Below are positions 23,290-31,929 of a DNA stretch of 42,201 bases, piece after piece. The stretch is taken from assembly GCA_004557035.1 (NCBI GenBank), contig SFFB01000014.1, positions 1 through 42,201 on the forward strand. Reading direction: 5' to 3'. This stretch comes from Bacteroidales bacterium. GTDB lineage: Bacteria > Bacteroidota > Bacteroidia > Bacteroidales > Bacteroidaceae. A model generated the notes under the pieces. The model made no database searches, had not been told where the DNA came from, and saw only the letters and a program-made list of their open reading frames with translations. How positions within the stretch are numbered: the first letter of the stretch is position 1; every line of letters begins with the position of its first letter. A program made the position numbers and the translations under genes.

Positions 23290-23787
23290 CTATCCTTTAC
23301 GCTGACCTCGTCTGAACCCACAAAATTTTTTGGACACAAATATTCCGACAAGGGCGCCCACGACCATAAAGAGGATAATCAGCATCGTCATGATGGCATT
23401 GTAGGCCAAGACATTGAGATAGTGTTCAGACGGTGTGCCGTCTGAAAGATACTGCAGGTAGCTGATGAGTGCCTGGATTGTGCCGTATGCATACATTCCG
23501 GGTATCATCGGCAAAAGTGCAGGAAATGCCAAAACCTCGTAGGGACAGCTGTATCGCCGCGAAACGAACGATGATATTATGCCAATACAGATGCTTCCGG
23601 CAAATCCGGCCAGGATGATGTTGAGATGAAAAGACGCATTTATCAAGCCAAAACGGGTGGCATGACCTATGGCTGCGATAAATCCGCACCAGGGCAGTAG
23701 GCTACGCGGTGTGTTGTTGATGCTACCAAAACCTATTGCCGCCATACTGGCAAAGAGTCCGTCGGTGAATAGTGTGGTTATTTCCAT
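23290..23787 (-). CDS. Threonine/serine exporter family protein, ThrE_2-type membrane subunit
   Basis: The 165-residue very hydrophobic protein has about five membrane segments (DGLFASMAAIGFGSI, LLPWCGFIAAIGHATRFGLI, ILAGFAGSICIGIISSFVS, LPMIPGMYAYGTIQAL, TMLIILFMVVGALVGIFV). NNTPRSLLPWCGFIAAIGH and FPALLPMIPGMYAYG are typical of the C-terminal ThrE_2 domain of threonine/serine exporters. In many Bacteroidota the exporter is split into two genes and this is the smaller part. A frame is open back to 23817 but the ATG at 23787 (MEITTLFTDG) is preferred; it overlaps the preceding gene by 10 bases, so the two are coupled. The end QRKG follows a basic KKFCGFRRG tail. The transported substrate is inferred from family only. 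Confidence 0.88.
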   Translation of the reverse strand: MEITTLFTDGLFASMAAIGFGSINNTPRSLLPWCGFIAAIGHATRFGLINASFHLNIILAGFAGSICIGIISSFVSRRYSCPYEVLAFPALLPMIPGMYAYGTIQALISYLQYLSDGTPSEHYLNVLAYNAIMTMLIILFMVVGALVGIFVSKKFCGFRRGQRKG

Positions 23788-24560
23788 CGTATATTTAATG
23801 TAAGCAATGCAAGACAAAGTCCTAACGAAAGGCAGATAGTGGTGATGATTGCATCTGTCATCCTGCTCTGTGACACAACATAGTGACCATTTGTCATATC
23901 ACTTATCGCATTGATAAATCTTATCCCCGGTACGAGCCACAACACTGAGGTTCCCAGAGCTATCTGTGGCGTATCGCTAAAGCCAAAGATGAAACACGAC
24001 GAACCGACGATGGCTGATATATAGGCCGCCAGAATGGTTGTAAATCTTATGTCCCAATGCCTTTCGGTCATATAGTTTTTATACACATTGCCGATGCATG
24101 TGGCAACAAACACCACTCCCATGGCACACCAGTCGCCATCAAACAGACGGCAGAAAGAGAGATTGGCCAGCGCCGTCAGCAAAACGACTATCCATTTATT
24201 TAGCCGTGGTTTTGAGATGATGTTTTTCATCTGCTCGCAAGCTGCCTGAAGGGGGATGTCGACAAACGACAAGCGACTCAACAAAGTGACGGTCTGCAGG
24301 TTTATGCCGTTTTTGTGGGTATGCCCCACAAGGCTGTAATTGTGTCTGTGGTTTTTATCCCATACAGTCAGTAATATGCGTGAAGGGAGTAGCGATAGGT
24401 CGGAGACAACATTATAGCGTTGGGATATGCGTTCCACACAATGCTCTATACGCGAAGTGGTGGCACCTGCCGAGAGCATAGCTGTGGCATATTCCTCTAT
24501 AAATCGGCAAACAATTTTGAGTCTTGTGTGCTCATCGGCCGCTGATTGCTCAGTCTTCAT
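23778..24560 (-). CDS. Threonine/serine exporter family protein, ThrE-type N-terminal subunit
   Basis: This is about 260 residues. A cytoplasmic N-terminal part contains the ThrE-type LKIVCRFIEEYATAMLSAGA followed by TTSRIEHCVERISQRYN, then VTLLSRLSFVDIPL. Around five membrane segments follow (WIVVLLTALANLSFCRLF, AMGVVFVATCIGNVY, TTILAAYISAIVGSSCFIF, LWLVPGIRFINAIS, AIITTICLSLGLCLALLTL). VPGIRFINAISDMTNGHYV is a hallmark of the family. It works with the next, overlapping gene as a split exporter. The start is uncertain: the frame is open to 24596 with several ATGs. 24560 is preferred because it overlaps the small upstream gene by only 11 bases. Confidence 0.87.
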   Translation of the reverse strand: MKTEQSAADEHTRLKIVCRFIEEYATAMLSAGATTSRIEHCVERISQRYNVVSDLSLLPSRILLTVWDKNHRHNYSLVGHTHKNGINLQTVTLLSRLSFVDIPLQAACEQMKNIISKPRLNKWIVVLLTALANLSFCRLFDGDWCAMGVVFVATCIGNVYKNYMTERHWDIRFTTILAAYISAIVGSSCFIFGFSDTPQIALGTSVLWLVPGIRFINAISDMTNGHYVVSQSRMTDAIITTICLSLGLCLALLTLNIRWK

Positions 24561-24741
24561 AATCATCATCGTATTCATCAATTCTTGTGTCGCCATACGA
24601 AATGATGTGCAATCGCTTGTTGATTTTCCAAACCTTCAGAATGAGTTTGATGGTCGGTTTTAGCAGCACGGCTCCCAAGACAAGTGCCCACACGAGCCAT
24701 GCGTATTGGTTGGCCGTAGTTTCTTCAATGATGTATTCCAT
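24550..24741 (-). CDS. Small single-pass membrane protein upstream of thrE
   Basis: The 63-residue frame begins MEYIIEETTANQY and has one clear membrane segment (about 14-30, AWLVWALVLGAVLLKPT). A basic stretch (KLILKVWKINKRLH) and a very acidic end (DTRIDEYDDDYED) follow. It overlaps the start of the exporter gene and would be the first gene of that minus-strand operon. I know of no family. The composition and placement suggest a real gene, perhaps a small exporter partner, but a non-coding leader cannot be excluded. Confidence 0.5.
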   Translation of the reverse strand: MEYIIEETTANQYAWLVWALVLGAVLLKPTIKLILKVWKINKRLHIISYGDTRIDEYDDDYED

Positions 24742-24958
24742 AATGCTCTATTTGTTTAAATAATCATTTTTCGGGTGCAAAACTACGGCTACAATCAAAC
24801 AGCGCGAAGGGATGTCTATTGATTGTTTCGATAATGGCTATCTATAGTTTTTAATAATCATAATCTATAAAACTATCGATAATAATTATAACAAACTGCT
24901 GCCTGTATGATTTATTTATTATACGTTTGCAGCTGTTTTTATCAACGATGCAATTAGA
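24742..24958. promoter_or_regulatory. Divergent control region between the exporter genes and LysR
   Basis: The -7-like boxes face both ways: TAGTTTTG on minus (complement of 24778-24785) and TACGTTTG on plus (24922-24929). Between them lies the inverted repeat ATAGTTTT (24844-24851) / AAAACTAT (24869-24876) in very AT-rich DNA, a candidate LysR-protein operator. Neither box has a clear -33 partner. Confidence 0.5.
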
Positions 24959-25864
24959 ATGGAATTAAGACAACTGAGATATTTTGTAAACGTGGCTGAG
25001 GCGAATAGCTTCAGTGAGGCTTCAAGATTGCTCAACATCACGCAAAGCACGCTGTCGCAACAGGTCAAACAGTTGGAGAATGAGTTGGGCGTAATGCTCT
25101 TTGAGCGTTCCTCTCATCGCGTATGTCTGACAGACGTTGGGGAGGTGTTCCTTCCTGAAGCCAAGCGCACGCTGCATGCCGCAGATATATGTATAGAAAA
25201 AATGAACGATATAAGGGACCTCAAGGCCGGCTGTCTCAACATCGGCTCTACCTTTTCGTTCATTCCGCTACTCAAGGATACGGTGTTGCTTTTTATGAAA
25301 GAATATCCCGACATCAAGCTCAACATTCATTGCCACGATATGGAGACTTTGCTGCGCATGGTGAAGGAACACGAACTCGATGTGGCGTTGAGCTATAAGC
25401 CTACGAGCGTAAGCCCTGAGATAGAGTCTCATATATTGTTTGACAATCAGTTGGCCGTTGTTGTTTCCGAGCAACACCCTCTTGCCGATGCGGAAAAGGT
25501 GAGATGTGCCGACCTCAAGCGCTTTCCCTTTGTCATGCCAGCAAAAGGGCTTCAAGCTCGCAACGCATTCGACCTATTGATTAAAGGTTCAGAAAATCAA
25601 TTTAATGTGAGGCTGGAAATTAACGAAGTGAATGTCATCATCGACCTTGTAAGGTCGTCGAAGTTTCTTGTCACGGTTATCAGCCAGGCTGCCGTAAGTC
25701 ATATTCCGGGCATCAAAGTCATCACGCTCGATCATCCCCACACACAGATGGAAGGCTCGTTTCATATACTCAAAGATAGTTATACGAAGCGTAGCACAAA
25801 GGAATTTCTCAAAATGCTTTGTCAAAACAAATCCTATAACATGGCATTGCTTGACATGCTTTGA
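24959..25864 (+). CDS. LysR family transcriptional regulator
   Basis: This is a 301-residue regulator. The N-terminal winged helix-turn-helix is clear (MELRQLRYFVNVAEANSFSE, then ASRLLNITQSTLSQQVKQLE, residues 1-60) with LGVMLFERSSHRVCLTDVGE. The rest is a two-lobe effector-binding domain (about 90-300): CLNIGSTFSFIPLLKDTVL, ALSYKPTSVSPEIESH, LAVVVSEQHPLAD, FPFVMPAKGLQ and SKFLVTVISQAAV. It diverges from the exporter genes across a 217-base AT-rich region with an inverted repeat, so it probably controls them and itself; the inducer is unknown. The length is standard. It is followed immediately by the tandem repeat at 25866. Confidence 0.93.
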   Translation: MELRQLRYFVNVAEANSFSEASRLLNITQSTLSQQVKQLENELGVMLFERSSHRVCLTDVGEVFLPEAKRTLHAADICIEKMNDIRDLKAGCLNIGSTFSFIPLLKDTVLLFMKEYPDIKLNIHCHDMETLLRMVKEHELDVALSYKPTSVSPEIESHILFDNQLAVVVSEQHPLADAEKVRCADLKRFPFVMPAKGLQARNAFDLLIKGSENQFNVRLEINEVNVIIDLVRSSKFLVTVISQAAVSHIPGIKVITLDHPHTQMEGSFHILKDSYTKRSTKEFLKMLCQNKSYNMALLDML

Positions 25865-25865
25865 G

Positions 25866-26037
25866 TTGCACTACCTTTCGCCTAACGGCGCAAGGTAGGC
25901 CGCGGCTCGGGAATGGCAAATTAAAACAAGTTTTTGGCCTTTGCTCTCGCCTTGCACTACCTTTCGCCTAACGGCGCAAGGTAGGCCGCGGCTCGGGAAT
26001 GGCAAATTAAAACAAGTTTTATTTGCCATTCCACTCG
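25866..26037 (+). repeat. Tandem 86-bp promoter-like repeat upstream of the GH20 gene
   Basis: Two units begin at 25866 and 25952. They are identical for about 68 bases (TTGCACTACC through AACAAGTTTT), then diverge slightly. A third partial unit begins at 26040 and forms the GH20 promoter itself. Each unit has the imperfect hairpin CTACCTT ... CGCC ... GGCG ... AAGGTAG, overlapping a TACCTTTC that is one base from a perfect -7 box. A diverged relative lies at 23195-23243. Confidence 0.85.
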
Positions 26038-26053
26038 CCTTGCACTACCTTTG
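25996..26053 (+). promoter_or_regulatory. GH20 promoter overlapping a large palindrome
   Basis: TTTG (26022-26025) and TACCTTTG (26046-26053) are 20 bp apart, a perfect -33/-7 pair. The -33 box lies in the right arm of a 37-base near-perfect palindrome: GGAATGGCAAAT (25996-26007), AAAAC/GTTTT inside, and ATTTGCCATTCC (26021-26032). This suggests control by a dimeric protein or an RNA hairpin from the upstream repeats. Confidence 0.75.
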
Positions 26054-26106
26054 TACACCAGAAAACCACCTTTCTGAAAAACACAACCTTCACAAACTTA
26101 TTTTTT

Positions 26107-28134
26107 ATGAAGAGAAAAACCTTCTCGCTGCGACACATCGTCTGCGCAGCCGTCTGTGCTATGGGCTTCACACTGAGCGCTATGGCACAAGTTAATCCCA
26201 AGCCCTTCGTCGTGCCCGAACTCACCTCGTGGACCGGAGCCGAAGGTCAGTTCGTCCCCTCAGGCCGCGTGGTCTATACGGGTGGTAAAGACGCCGAAGC
26301 CGCTGCCCGCCTCTTTGCCAACGATTATGCCGCTCTCACCGGCAAATCTCTCACCGTGACCAAAGGCAAAGCCGCCAAAGGCGATTTCGCCATCGTGCTC
26401 AAAAAAGACAAATCGCTGGGCAAAGAAGGCTACAGCCTCAACATCGCCGACGTGACCACCATCACCGCCGCCAACACTCAGGCTCTCATCTGGGGTACAC
26501 GCACAGCCCTGCAACTCACCGACCAGGCCGACAAAACCACACGCGCACTGCCTAAAGGCTCCACCAAAGACATCCCACAATATGCCCTGCGCGGCTTTAT
26601 GATTGACTGCGGACGCAAATTCATTCCGATGAACTACCTGCGCAACCTCGTCAAGATGATGTCTTATTATAAGATGAATACACTCCAAGTCCACCTCAAC
26701 GACAACGGTTTCCGCCAATTCTTTGGCAACGACTGGTCCAAGACTCAGGCTGCTTTCCGCCTCGAGAGCGACACCTACCCCGGCCTCGCCGCCAAAGACG
26801 GCCACTACACCAAGTCCGAGTTTATCGAACTGCAAAAGTTGGCCGAAACCTATGGCGTGGAAATTATCCCCGAAATCGACGCCCCGGCCCACACACTGGC
26901 CTTCACCCACTACCGACCGGAACTGGGCTCTGAAAAATACGGCATGGACCATCTCGACATCTTCAAACCCGAGACCTACGAGTTTCTCGACGGCCTCTAC
27001 AAGGAATATCTTGAAGGCAAAGAACCCGTATTCCGCGGCAAACGCGTGCACATCGGCACCGACGAGTTTTCAAACGCCACCAAAGAGTTGGTCGAACAAT
27101 TCCGTCACTTTGCCAACCACTATATCAACTATGTGGAGAAATATGGCAAACAAGCCGTGCTTTGGGGCTCACTGACTCACGCCAACGGCGACACTCCCGT
27201 CAAGTCTGAGAACGTCTTGATGAGTTGCTGGTATAATGGTTTTGCACAGCCAAAAGATATGAAAGAGCAAGGCTATCAGCTCATTAGCATCCCCGACGGA
27301 TATGTCTATATCGTGCCGGCCGCCGGCTATTATTATGACTATCTCAACTGCCAGTGGCTCTACGACAGCTGGACGCCTGCCAACATCGGCGGTGTGCAGT
27401 TTGAAGAGCAAGACCCCAGCATCGAGGGCGGTATGTTTGCCGTCTGGAACGACCACGCCGGCAACGGCATCTCGGTCAAAGACATCCACGACCGCGTGTT
27501 CCCGGCTCTTCAAACTCTGGCCGTGAAATGCTGGAGCGGCAAAAAGACATCGCTGCCCTACGGTGAGTTTGACGCCCAGCGCAAAACGCTCGCCGAAGCT
27601 CCGGGTGTGAACGAGGCCGGACGCCTTGAGGCTCCCGTGCAGGTGGCCGAGGTGAAGCCCGGACAGACACTCGACGTGGAAGAGGTGGGCTATGACTACA
27701 CCGTCTCGTTCACCATCGACGCCAAGGCCGAAGCCAAAGGCACGGTGCTGTTCGCCTCCGAAAACGCCACATTCTATCTCTCCGACCCGCGCACAGGCCG
27801 CCTAGGTTTTGCCCGCGACGGCTATCTCAACACATTCAACTACAGCCTGCCGGCCGACCAAACCGTCAAAGTGACCATCCAGGGCAACAACAAAATGACC
27901 CGCCTGCTCATCAACGATAAGGTCAAAGAAGAGCTCGGCCCACAGACCATCTATGCCCTGCGCGAACAAGACCACACCAACTACCAGTATGGCGTGGAAG
28001 GCGCATGGCAACCCGAGATGTACAACCCGCAGGTGCGTATGTACTACCAGCGCACACTCGTGTTCCCGCTCCGCAAAGCCGGCGACTTCAAGAGCCGCGT
28101 GACCAATCTGAGCGTGAAAAACGGCATCGACTGA
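26107..28134 (+). CDS. Glycoside hydrolase family 20 beta-N-acetylhexosaminidase, exported
   Basis: The 675-residue enzyme releases terminal N-acetylhexosamine from host or bacterial glycans. The signal peptide is MKRKTFSLRHIVCAAVCAMG-like with cleavage after SAMA (about residue 27). An N-terminal GH20b-type alpha/beta domain (about 30-155) ends with QALIWGTRTALQLTDQ. The catalytic barrel (about 158-500) has LRGFMIDCGRKFIP, MNTLQVHLNDNG, GVEIIPEIDAPAHTLAF and the catalytic pair Asp319-Glu320 in HIGTDEFSN. It also has VLWGSLTH, SCWYNG and GGMFAVWNDHAGNG. A C-terminal beta-sandwich (about 540-670) resembles a LamG-like carbohydrate-binding module. The frame opens upstream to 26023, but the ATG at 26107 starts the signal peptide and fits the promoter at 26022-26053. 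Confidence 0.95.
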   Translation: MKRKTFSLRHIVCAAVCAMGFTLSAMAQVNPKPFVVPELTSWTGAEGQFVPSGRVVYTGGKDAEAAARLFANDYAALTGKSLTVTKGKAAKGDFAIVLKKDKSLGKEGYSLNIADVTTITAANTQALIWGTRTALQLTDQADKTTRALPKGSTKDIPQYALRGFMIDCGRKFIPMNYLRNLVKMMSYYKMNTLQVHLNDNGFRQFFGNDWSKTQAAFRLESDTYPGLAAKDGHYTKSEFIELQKLAETYGVEIIPEIDAPAHTLAFTHYRPELGSEKYGMDHLDIFKPETYEFLDGLYKEYLEGKEPVFRGKRVHIGTDEFSNATKELVEQFRHFANHYINYVEKYGKQAVLWGSLTHANGDTPVKSENVLMSCWYNGFAQPKDMKEQGYQLISIPDGYVYIVPAAGYYYDYLNCQWLYDSWTPANIGGVQFEEQDPSIEGGMFAVWNDHAGNGISVKDIHDRVFPALQTLAVKCWSGKKTSLPYGEFDAQRKTLAEAPGVNEAGRLEAPVQVAEVKPGQTLDVEEVGYDYTVSFTIDAKAEAKGTVLFASENATFYLSDPRTGRLGFARDGYLNTFNYSLPADQTVKVTIQGNNKMTRLLINDKVKEELGPQTIYALREQDHTNYQYGVEGAWQPEMYNPQVRMYYQRTLVFPLRKAGDFKSRVTNLSVKNGID

Positions 28135-28233
28135 TACGGGCGGCGGTATCGACAAAACCGCCAACCATCATCTCCTTTATTGTCTTTTTCATCATCCCAA
28201 GAAAAGCATAAATTTGATGTAGCATAAAAGAGG

Positions 28234-28259
28234 GAGGGCCCCATCGGCCCTCTCTTTTT
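28234..28259 (+). terminator. Terminator of the GH20 gene
   Basis: GAGGGCC (28234-28240) pairs with GGCCCTC (28246-28252) around a CCATC loop, followed by TCTTTTT. Confidence 0.75.
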
Positions 28260-28790
28260 GTGTTTCAAGGGCTTACGGGCATAAGGACAGAAATTTCTGC
28301 CATAAGGACAGTTTTCCCCGGGCCTATTCCCGGAAAAGCCGTCCCTAATATCTTGTTCCAAAAACCGATTTCCAGGAAAACCAAGAAGGCTCTTGGCGCA
28401 TTTTGGGCTTAATCGAGAAAATACAAAAAGCAGTTTTGTATTGAGAAACAGCAACATAAAATGATTTTCAAAACCTTTCCTTTACTTCAGACGCCTGTTT
28501 AACGAAAATCAGCACTATTTCCACCGTTGCTTAAAGAAGGTCAACGAGGCGTCACAAACACCCGCGGTTTTGAACATCCCGTAGTGGTCAGACAGCGTCG
28601 CAAACGCTTCGACAGGCGCAAAACACACGACAAAACACGCCAAACGTCACTTTCATTACACTAAAATCACAAAAAAACGTCATCAATATAAAATCTTTTC
28701 TATCTTTGCACGATAAACAACTCGAACTTCCGAGTCTGCCTTGCCAAGCCCCAAGCAGCCGGCCGACTCATCACCCTATCCTTCCAAACG
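28260..28790 (+). other. Long non-coding leader region before the tyrosine autokinase gene
   Basis: No gene is supported in these 531 bases. They hold two direct repeats CATAAGGACAG (28280-28290, 28301-28311) around the perfect palindrome CAGAAATTTCTG (28288-28299), then CCGGGCCTATTCCCGG-like sequence. A -7 box TATCTTTG lies at 28701-28708, 83 bases before the autokinase start, without a clear -33 box. Confidence 0.5.
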
Positions 28791-31190
28791 ATGACAAACG
28801 ACAGAACGCAAGAAAAAGAAGATGGCTTCAAGCTCGTTGACTATTGGATAATATTTGTCAACAACTGGTATTGGTTCCTGCTCTCCGTGCTGATTGCGCT
28901 GGGATTGGCCGTGCTTAAGATATTGCGCACCACGCCCATCTACAACAGCACCACCCAACTGCTCATCCAAGACGACAAAGACGGCGGCTCGAGCATGGGC
29001 GGCTCGATACAAGACTTCAGCGACTTGGGCCTCATCAAAAGCAACAGCAACGTCAACAACGAGATACTCACCATCAGCGCACCCATAATGATGCAGCAGA
29101 CGGTGAAGCGCCTGCAACTCGACTTGCAGATGTCGGTCAAAGAAAGACTGCACCAAAAGCCGCTCTACAACGACGCGCCCGTCAGCCTCAAACTCTCGGC
29201 ACCGCTCGGCACCGACAACAGCTTCGCCTTCACCCTCACGCCCACCGGTCGCGGCGAGGCCACACTCTCTGAGTTCAAGCGGATGGGCAAGGTGGAGGAG
29301 ACCATCGAGACCACCGTTAAGGCGCGCTTCGGACAGACGGTCAAAACACCCGTCGGCGAGGTGACCATCAACGCCACCCCTTCGTGGGACGACGCCTTCA
29401 TCGGCACGCCCATCTATGTCAACAAATACCCCGTCACGGCCATAGGCAACATGTATGCCGGACGCCTCGCCATCGGCCTGGCTGACAAAGAAGCCACCGT
29501 GCTCAATATCTCCATTGCCGACGAAGTGCCCGAGCGCGGCCGCGACGTCTTGCTCACCCTCATCGACGTCTACAACGAAACATGGATGAAGACGAAAAAC
29601 CGCATTGCCGAGAGCACCTGCGAGTTTATCAACGAGCGACTGGCCACCATCACCAAGGAGCTTGACGACGTGGACGAGCAAATCTCTGACTACAAGAGTT
29701 CCAACCTTATGCCAGACGTGCAGGCCGCATTGGCCAAAGACATGCAGCAGAGCGGCAAAAACTTCGACAACCTGCTGCAACTCAACAACCAGCTGAGCAT
29801 GGCCACCTTCCTGCGCGAACGCCTCACCGCCCCCGACAAGGCCGAAGAACTCTTGCCGGGCAACTTGGGCTTCAGCGGCAGCAGCCTTGACCAGCAGATT
29901 GCCGAATACAACCGGCTGATGCTCGACCGCAGCACCTTCATCGAAAACAGCGACGCCAACTCGCCGGCCGTGGTGGACCTCGACCGCCGACTGGCCGCAC
30001 AAAAGACGGCCATCATCCGCTCCGTCGACAACCTCATTGCCCAGCTGCACAAGCAGGTGGCCAACGTGGAAAAGAGCGACGCCGCCATCAACAGCCAAAT
30101 CGCCTCCAACCCCCAACAGGCCAAGGTGCTCAACTCCGTACAGCGCCAACAAAAGGTGAAAGAGTCGCTCTATATTTTCCTGCTCCAGAAACGTGAAGAA
30201 AACGAGCTGTCGCGCACCTTCACCTCCTACAATTCCAACATCATCCAGCCGCCCGTCTCTTCATCCAGCGCCGCGGCGCCACGCACCAAAGTCATCATCC
30301 TCATCGCCCTCCTCATCGGTATGGGCATCCCCGGCGGCATCATTTTCCTGCTCGAAATGCTCAACACCAAGGTGCGGGGTCGCAAAGACATTGAGAACCT
30401 CGACATTCCGCTCATTGGCGAGTTGCCCGACCTCTCGGGCAAACGCCACTGGTGGAGTCCCAAGAAAAACAAGTTCACACGCAGCATCGTGGTCGCAGAA
30501 GGCGGCAGAGACCTCATCAACGAGGCGATGCGCAACTTGCGTACAAACTTGAACTACCTCTGCGAAAGCAGCAAGGGCAAGGTGGTTATGTTCACCTCGT
30601 TCAACCCCAGCAGCGGCAAATCGTTCATCTCGGCCAACATAGCCAAAGCCTACGCCCTCAAAGGCAACCGCGTGGCAGTGGTCGACCTCGACCTGCGCCA
30701 CCGCTCGCTCAGCCACATGTGCCCCACCCGCAGCCAAGGCATTTCGGTCTATCTCAACAACCAGACCGACAACATCGACGACATTCTCATCAACGACGCC
30801 TTTGGCGACAACGTCACACTCGTGCCAGTGGGCATAGTCCCGCCCAACCCCACCGAGGTGTTGCAAAACGGCCGACTTGAACAACTCCTCAACGAACTCA
30901 AAGCCCGCTTCGACATTATCTTGCTCGACTGTCCGCCCATTGAAATCGTGGCCGACGCCAACATCATCAAAGCCCAAGCCGACGTCACCGTCTTCGTCAT
31001 TCGCGTAGGCGTGATGGACCGACGCGCATTAGAACACGTGCAAGAACTCTACAAAGAGCAGACCTACAACAACTTCTGTCTCCTGCTCAACGGCACAAAG
31101 ATTGTCTCCAGCCGCCTCTCAAGCTACCACTACGGCTACACCTACGGCTATAGCTATAACTACGGCGACTATTACCAAGACAAAAAATAA
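28791..31190 (+). CDS. Wzc-type polysaccharide biosynthesis tyrosine autokinase
   Basis: The 799-residue inner-membrane protein controls export and chain length of capsular or exopolysaccharide. A first membrane segment (about 22-45, WYWFLLSVLIALGLAVL) opens the Wzz domain (about 15-110). A long coiled-coil periplasmic part (about 270-480) includes NVEKSDAAINSQIA and a GNVR-like SVQRQQKVKESLYIFLLQKREE. The second membrane segment is at about 500-522. The cytoplasmic BY-kinase domain has Walker A FNPSSGKSFIS (about 604-614), Walker A' VAVVDLDLR and Walker B FDIILLDCPP. The tail SSYHYGYTYGYSYNYGDYY holds nine Tyr, the autophosphorylation cluster. No wza, phosphatase or glycosyltransferase gene is adjacent; galE and the phosphohexomutase are nearby but in separate transcription units. 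A terminator follows at 31218. Confidence 0.94.
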   Translation: MTNDRTQEKEDGFKLVDYWIIFVNNWYWFLLSVLIALGLAVLKILRTTPIYNSTTQLLIQDDKDGGSSMGGSIQDFSDLGLIKSNSNVNNEILTISAPIMMQQTVKRLQLDLQMSVKERLHQKPLYNDAPVSLKLSAPLGTDNSFAFTLTPTGRGEATLSEFKRMGKVEETIETTVKARFGQTVKTPVGEVTINATPSWDDAFIGTPIYVNKYPVTAIGNMYAGRLAIGLADKEATVLNISIADEVPERGRDVLLTLIDVYNETWMKTKNRIAESTCEFINERLATITKELDDVDEQISDYKSSNLMPDVQAALAKDMQQSGKNFDNLLQLNNQLSMATFLRERLTAPDKAEELLPGNLGFSGSSLDQQIAEYNRLMLDRSTFIENSDANSPAVVDLDRRLAAQKTAIIRSVDNLIAQLHKQVANVEKSDAAINSQIASNPQQAKVLNSVQRQQKVKESLYIFLLQKREENELSRTFTSYNSNIIQPPVSSSSAAAPRTKVIILIALLIGMGIPGGIIFLLEMLNTKVRGRKDIENLDIPLIGELPDLSGKRHWWSPKKNKFTRSIVVAEGGRDLINEAMRNLRTNLNYLCESSKGKVVMFTSFNPSSGKSFISANIAKAYALKGNRVAVVDLDLRHRSLSHMCPTRSQGISVYLNNQTDNIDDILINDAFGDNVTLVPVGIVPPNPTEVLQNGRLEQLLNELKARFDIILLDCPPIEIVADANIIKAQADVTVFVIRVGVMDRRALEHVQELYKEQTYNNFCLLLNGTKIVSSRLSSYHYGYTYGYSYNYGDYYQDKK

Positions 31191-31217
31191 ACGGCCACAC
31201 ACAAACACCGCCACATC

Positions 31218-31252
31218 AACCGCCCGATCCATACACGTTCGGGCGGTTTTGA
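31218..31252 (+). terminator. Terminator of the tyrosine autokinase gene
   Basis: AACCGCCCGA (31218-31227) and TCGGGCGGTT (31239-31248) form perfect 10-bp arms, followed by TTGATT. The next 250 bases contain no gene; a -7-like TAACTTTG at 31478-31485 precedes the glyoxalase-fold gene. Confidence 0.83.
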
Positions 31253-31511
31253 TTAGAAAGGAATGAAGCGTTGTGCACGGTTGCATACCTCAACCCTTCA
31301 TCGTCGCAACCGCCTGTTTATCGGCCTCCGGCACTGCCCTATGTAGAGTTGCAGCGCATCTCGGCATTTTTATTATCCGTATATACGCCCCCAAAATCAA
31401 CTATCCCTTTCGCTGGATGTCGGCCGAGAGGGCAATAAAATATCGCCATTGCCCCACCTCGTTTCGCCGTAAATCGCTAACTTTGTCACATCACCACGAC
31501 AACACAGTGTT

Positions 31512-31904
31512 ATGAAAAAGCAGATACAGGCCAAATTTGACCATTTCAATATCAACGTGACCAACTTGGAGCGCAGCATTGCCTTCTATCGCGAAGCGCT
31601 CGGCCTCGTCCCCGACGGCGAAATCAACGGACCCGAAGGCGCCTTCAAAATTGTCTATCTCTCCAACCCCCTCTCTGATTTCAAACTTGAACTCACTTGG
31701 CTCCGCGACCATCCGCAAGCCTATGACTTGGGCGAATGCGAATTTCACATCTGTCTGCGCGTACCCGGCAACTACGACGAAACACGCGCCATGCACAAAG
31801 AGATGGGCTGCGTCTGCTACGAAAACAATGAGATGGGTCTCTATTTCATCAGCGACCCCGACGGCTACTGGATTGAAGTGTTGCCACTCGACAAGCAAGA
31901 CTAA
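31512..31904 (+). CDS. VOC (glyoxalase I-like) family protein
   Basis: The 130-residue protein has the paired beta-alpha-beta-beta-beta modules of the vicinal-oxygen-chelate fold. It starts FDHFNINVTNLERSIAFYRE and ends YFISDPDGYWIEVLPL. The four metal-ligand positions of glyoxalase I seem present: His11, Glu60 (KLELTW), His79 (EFHICL) and Glu122 (WIEVLP). This makes lactoylglutathione-lyase-like activity (methylglyoxal detoxification) plausible. Bacteroidota often lack glutathione, so the thiol cofactor is uncertain. It is preceded by a -7-like box and lies 25 bases before the mutase gene, with which it is probably co-transcribed. Confidence 0.9.
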   Translation: MKKQIQAKFDHFNINVTNLERSIAFYREALGLVPDGEINGPEGAFKIVYLSNPLSDFKLELTWLRDHPQAYDLGECEFHICLRVPGNYDETRAMHKEMGCVCYENNEMGLYFISDPDGYWIEVLPLDKQD

Positions 31905-31929
31905 TCAAAAAAACAAATACATCACAATC

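Noticed and set aside
25996..26032. Invertible promoter flanked by inverted repeats
   Set aside because: The palindrome arms are separated by only 13 bases, too close to bound an invertible segment.
25866..26053. CRISPR-like or tRNA-like repeat array
   Set aside because: Only two full units with no spacer-repeat pattern; hairpins and promoter boxes explain the sequence better.
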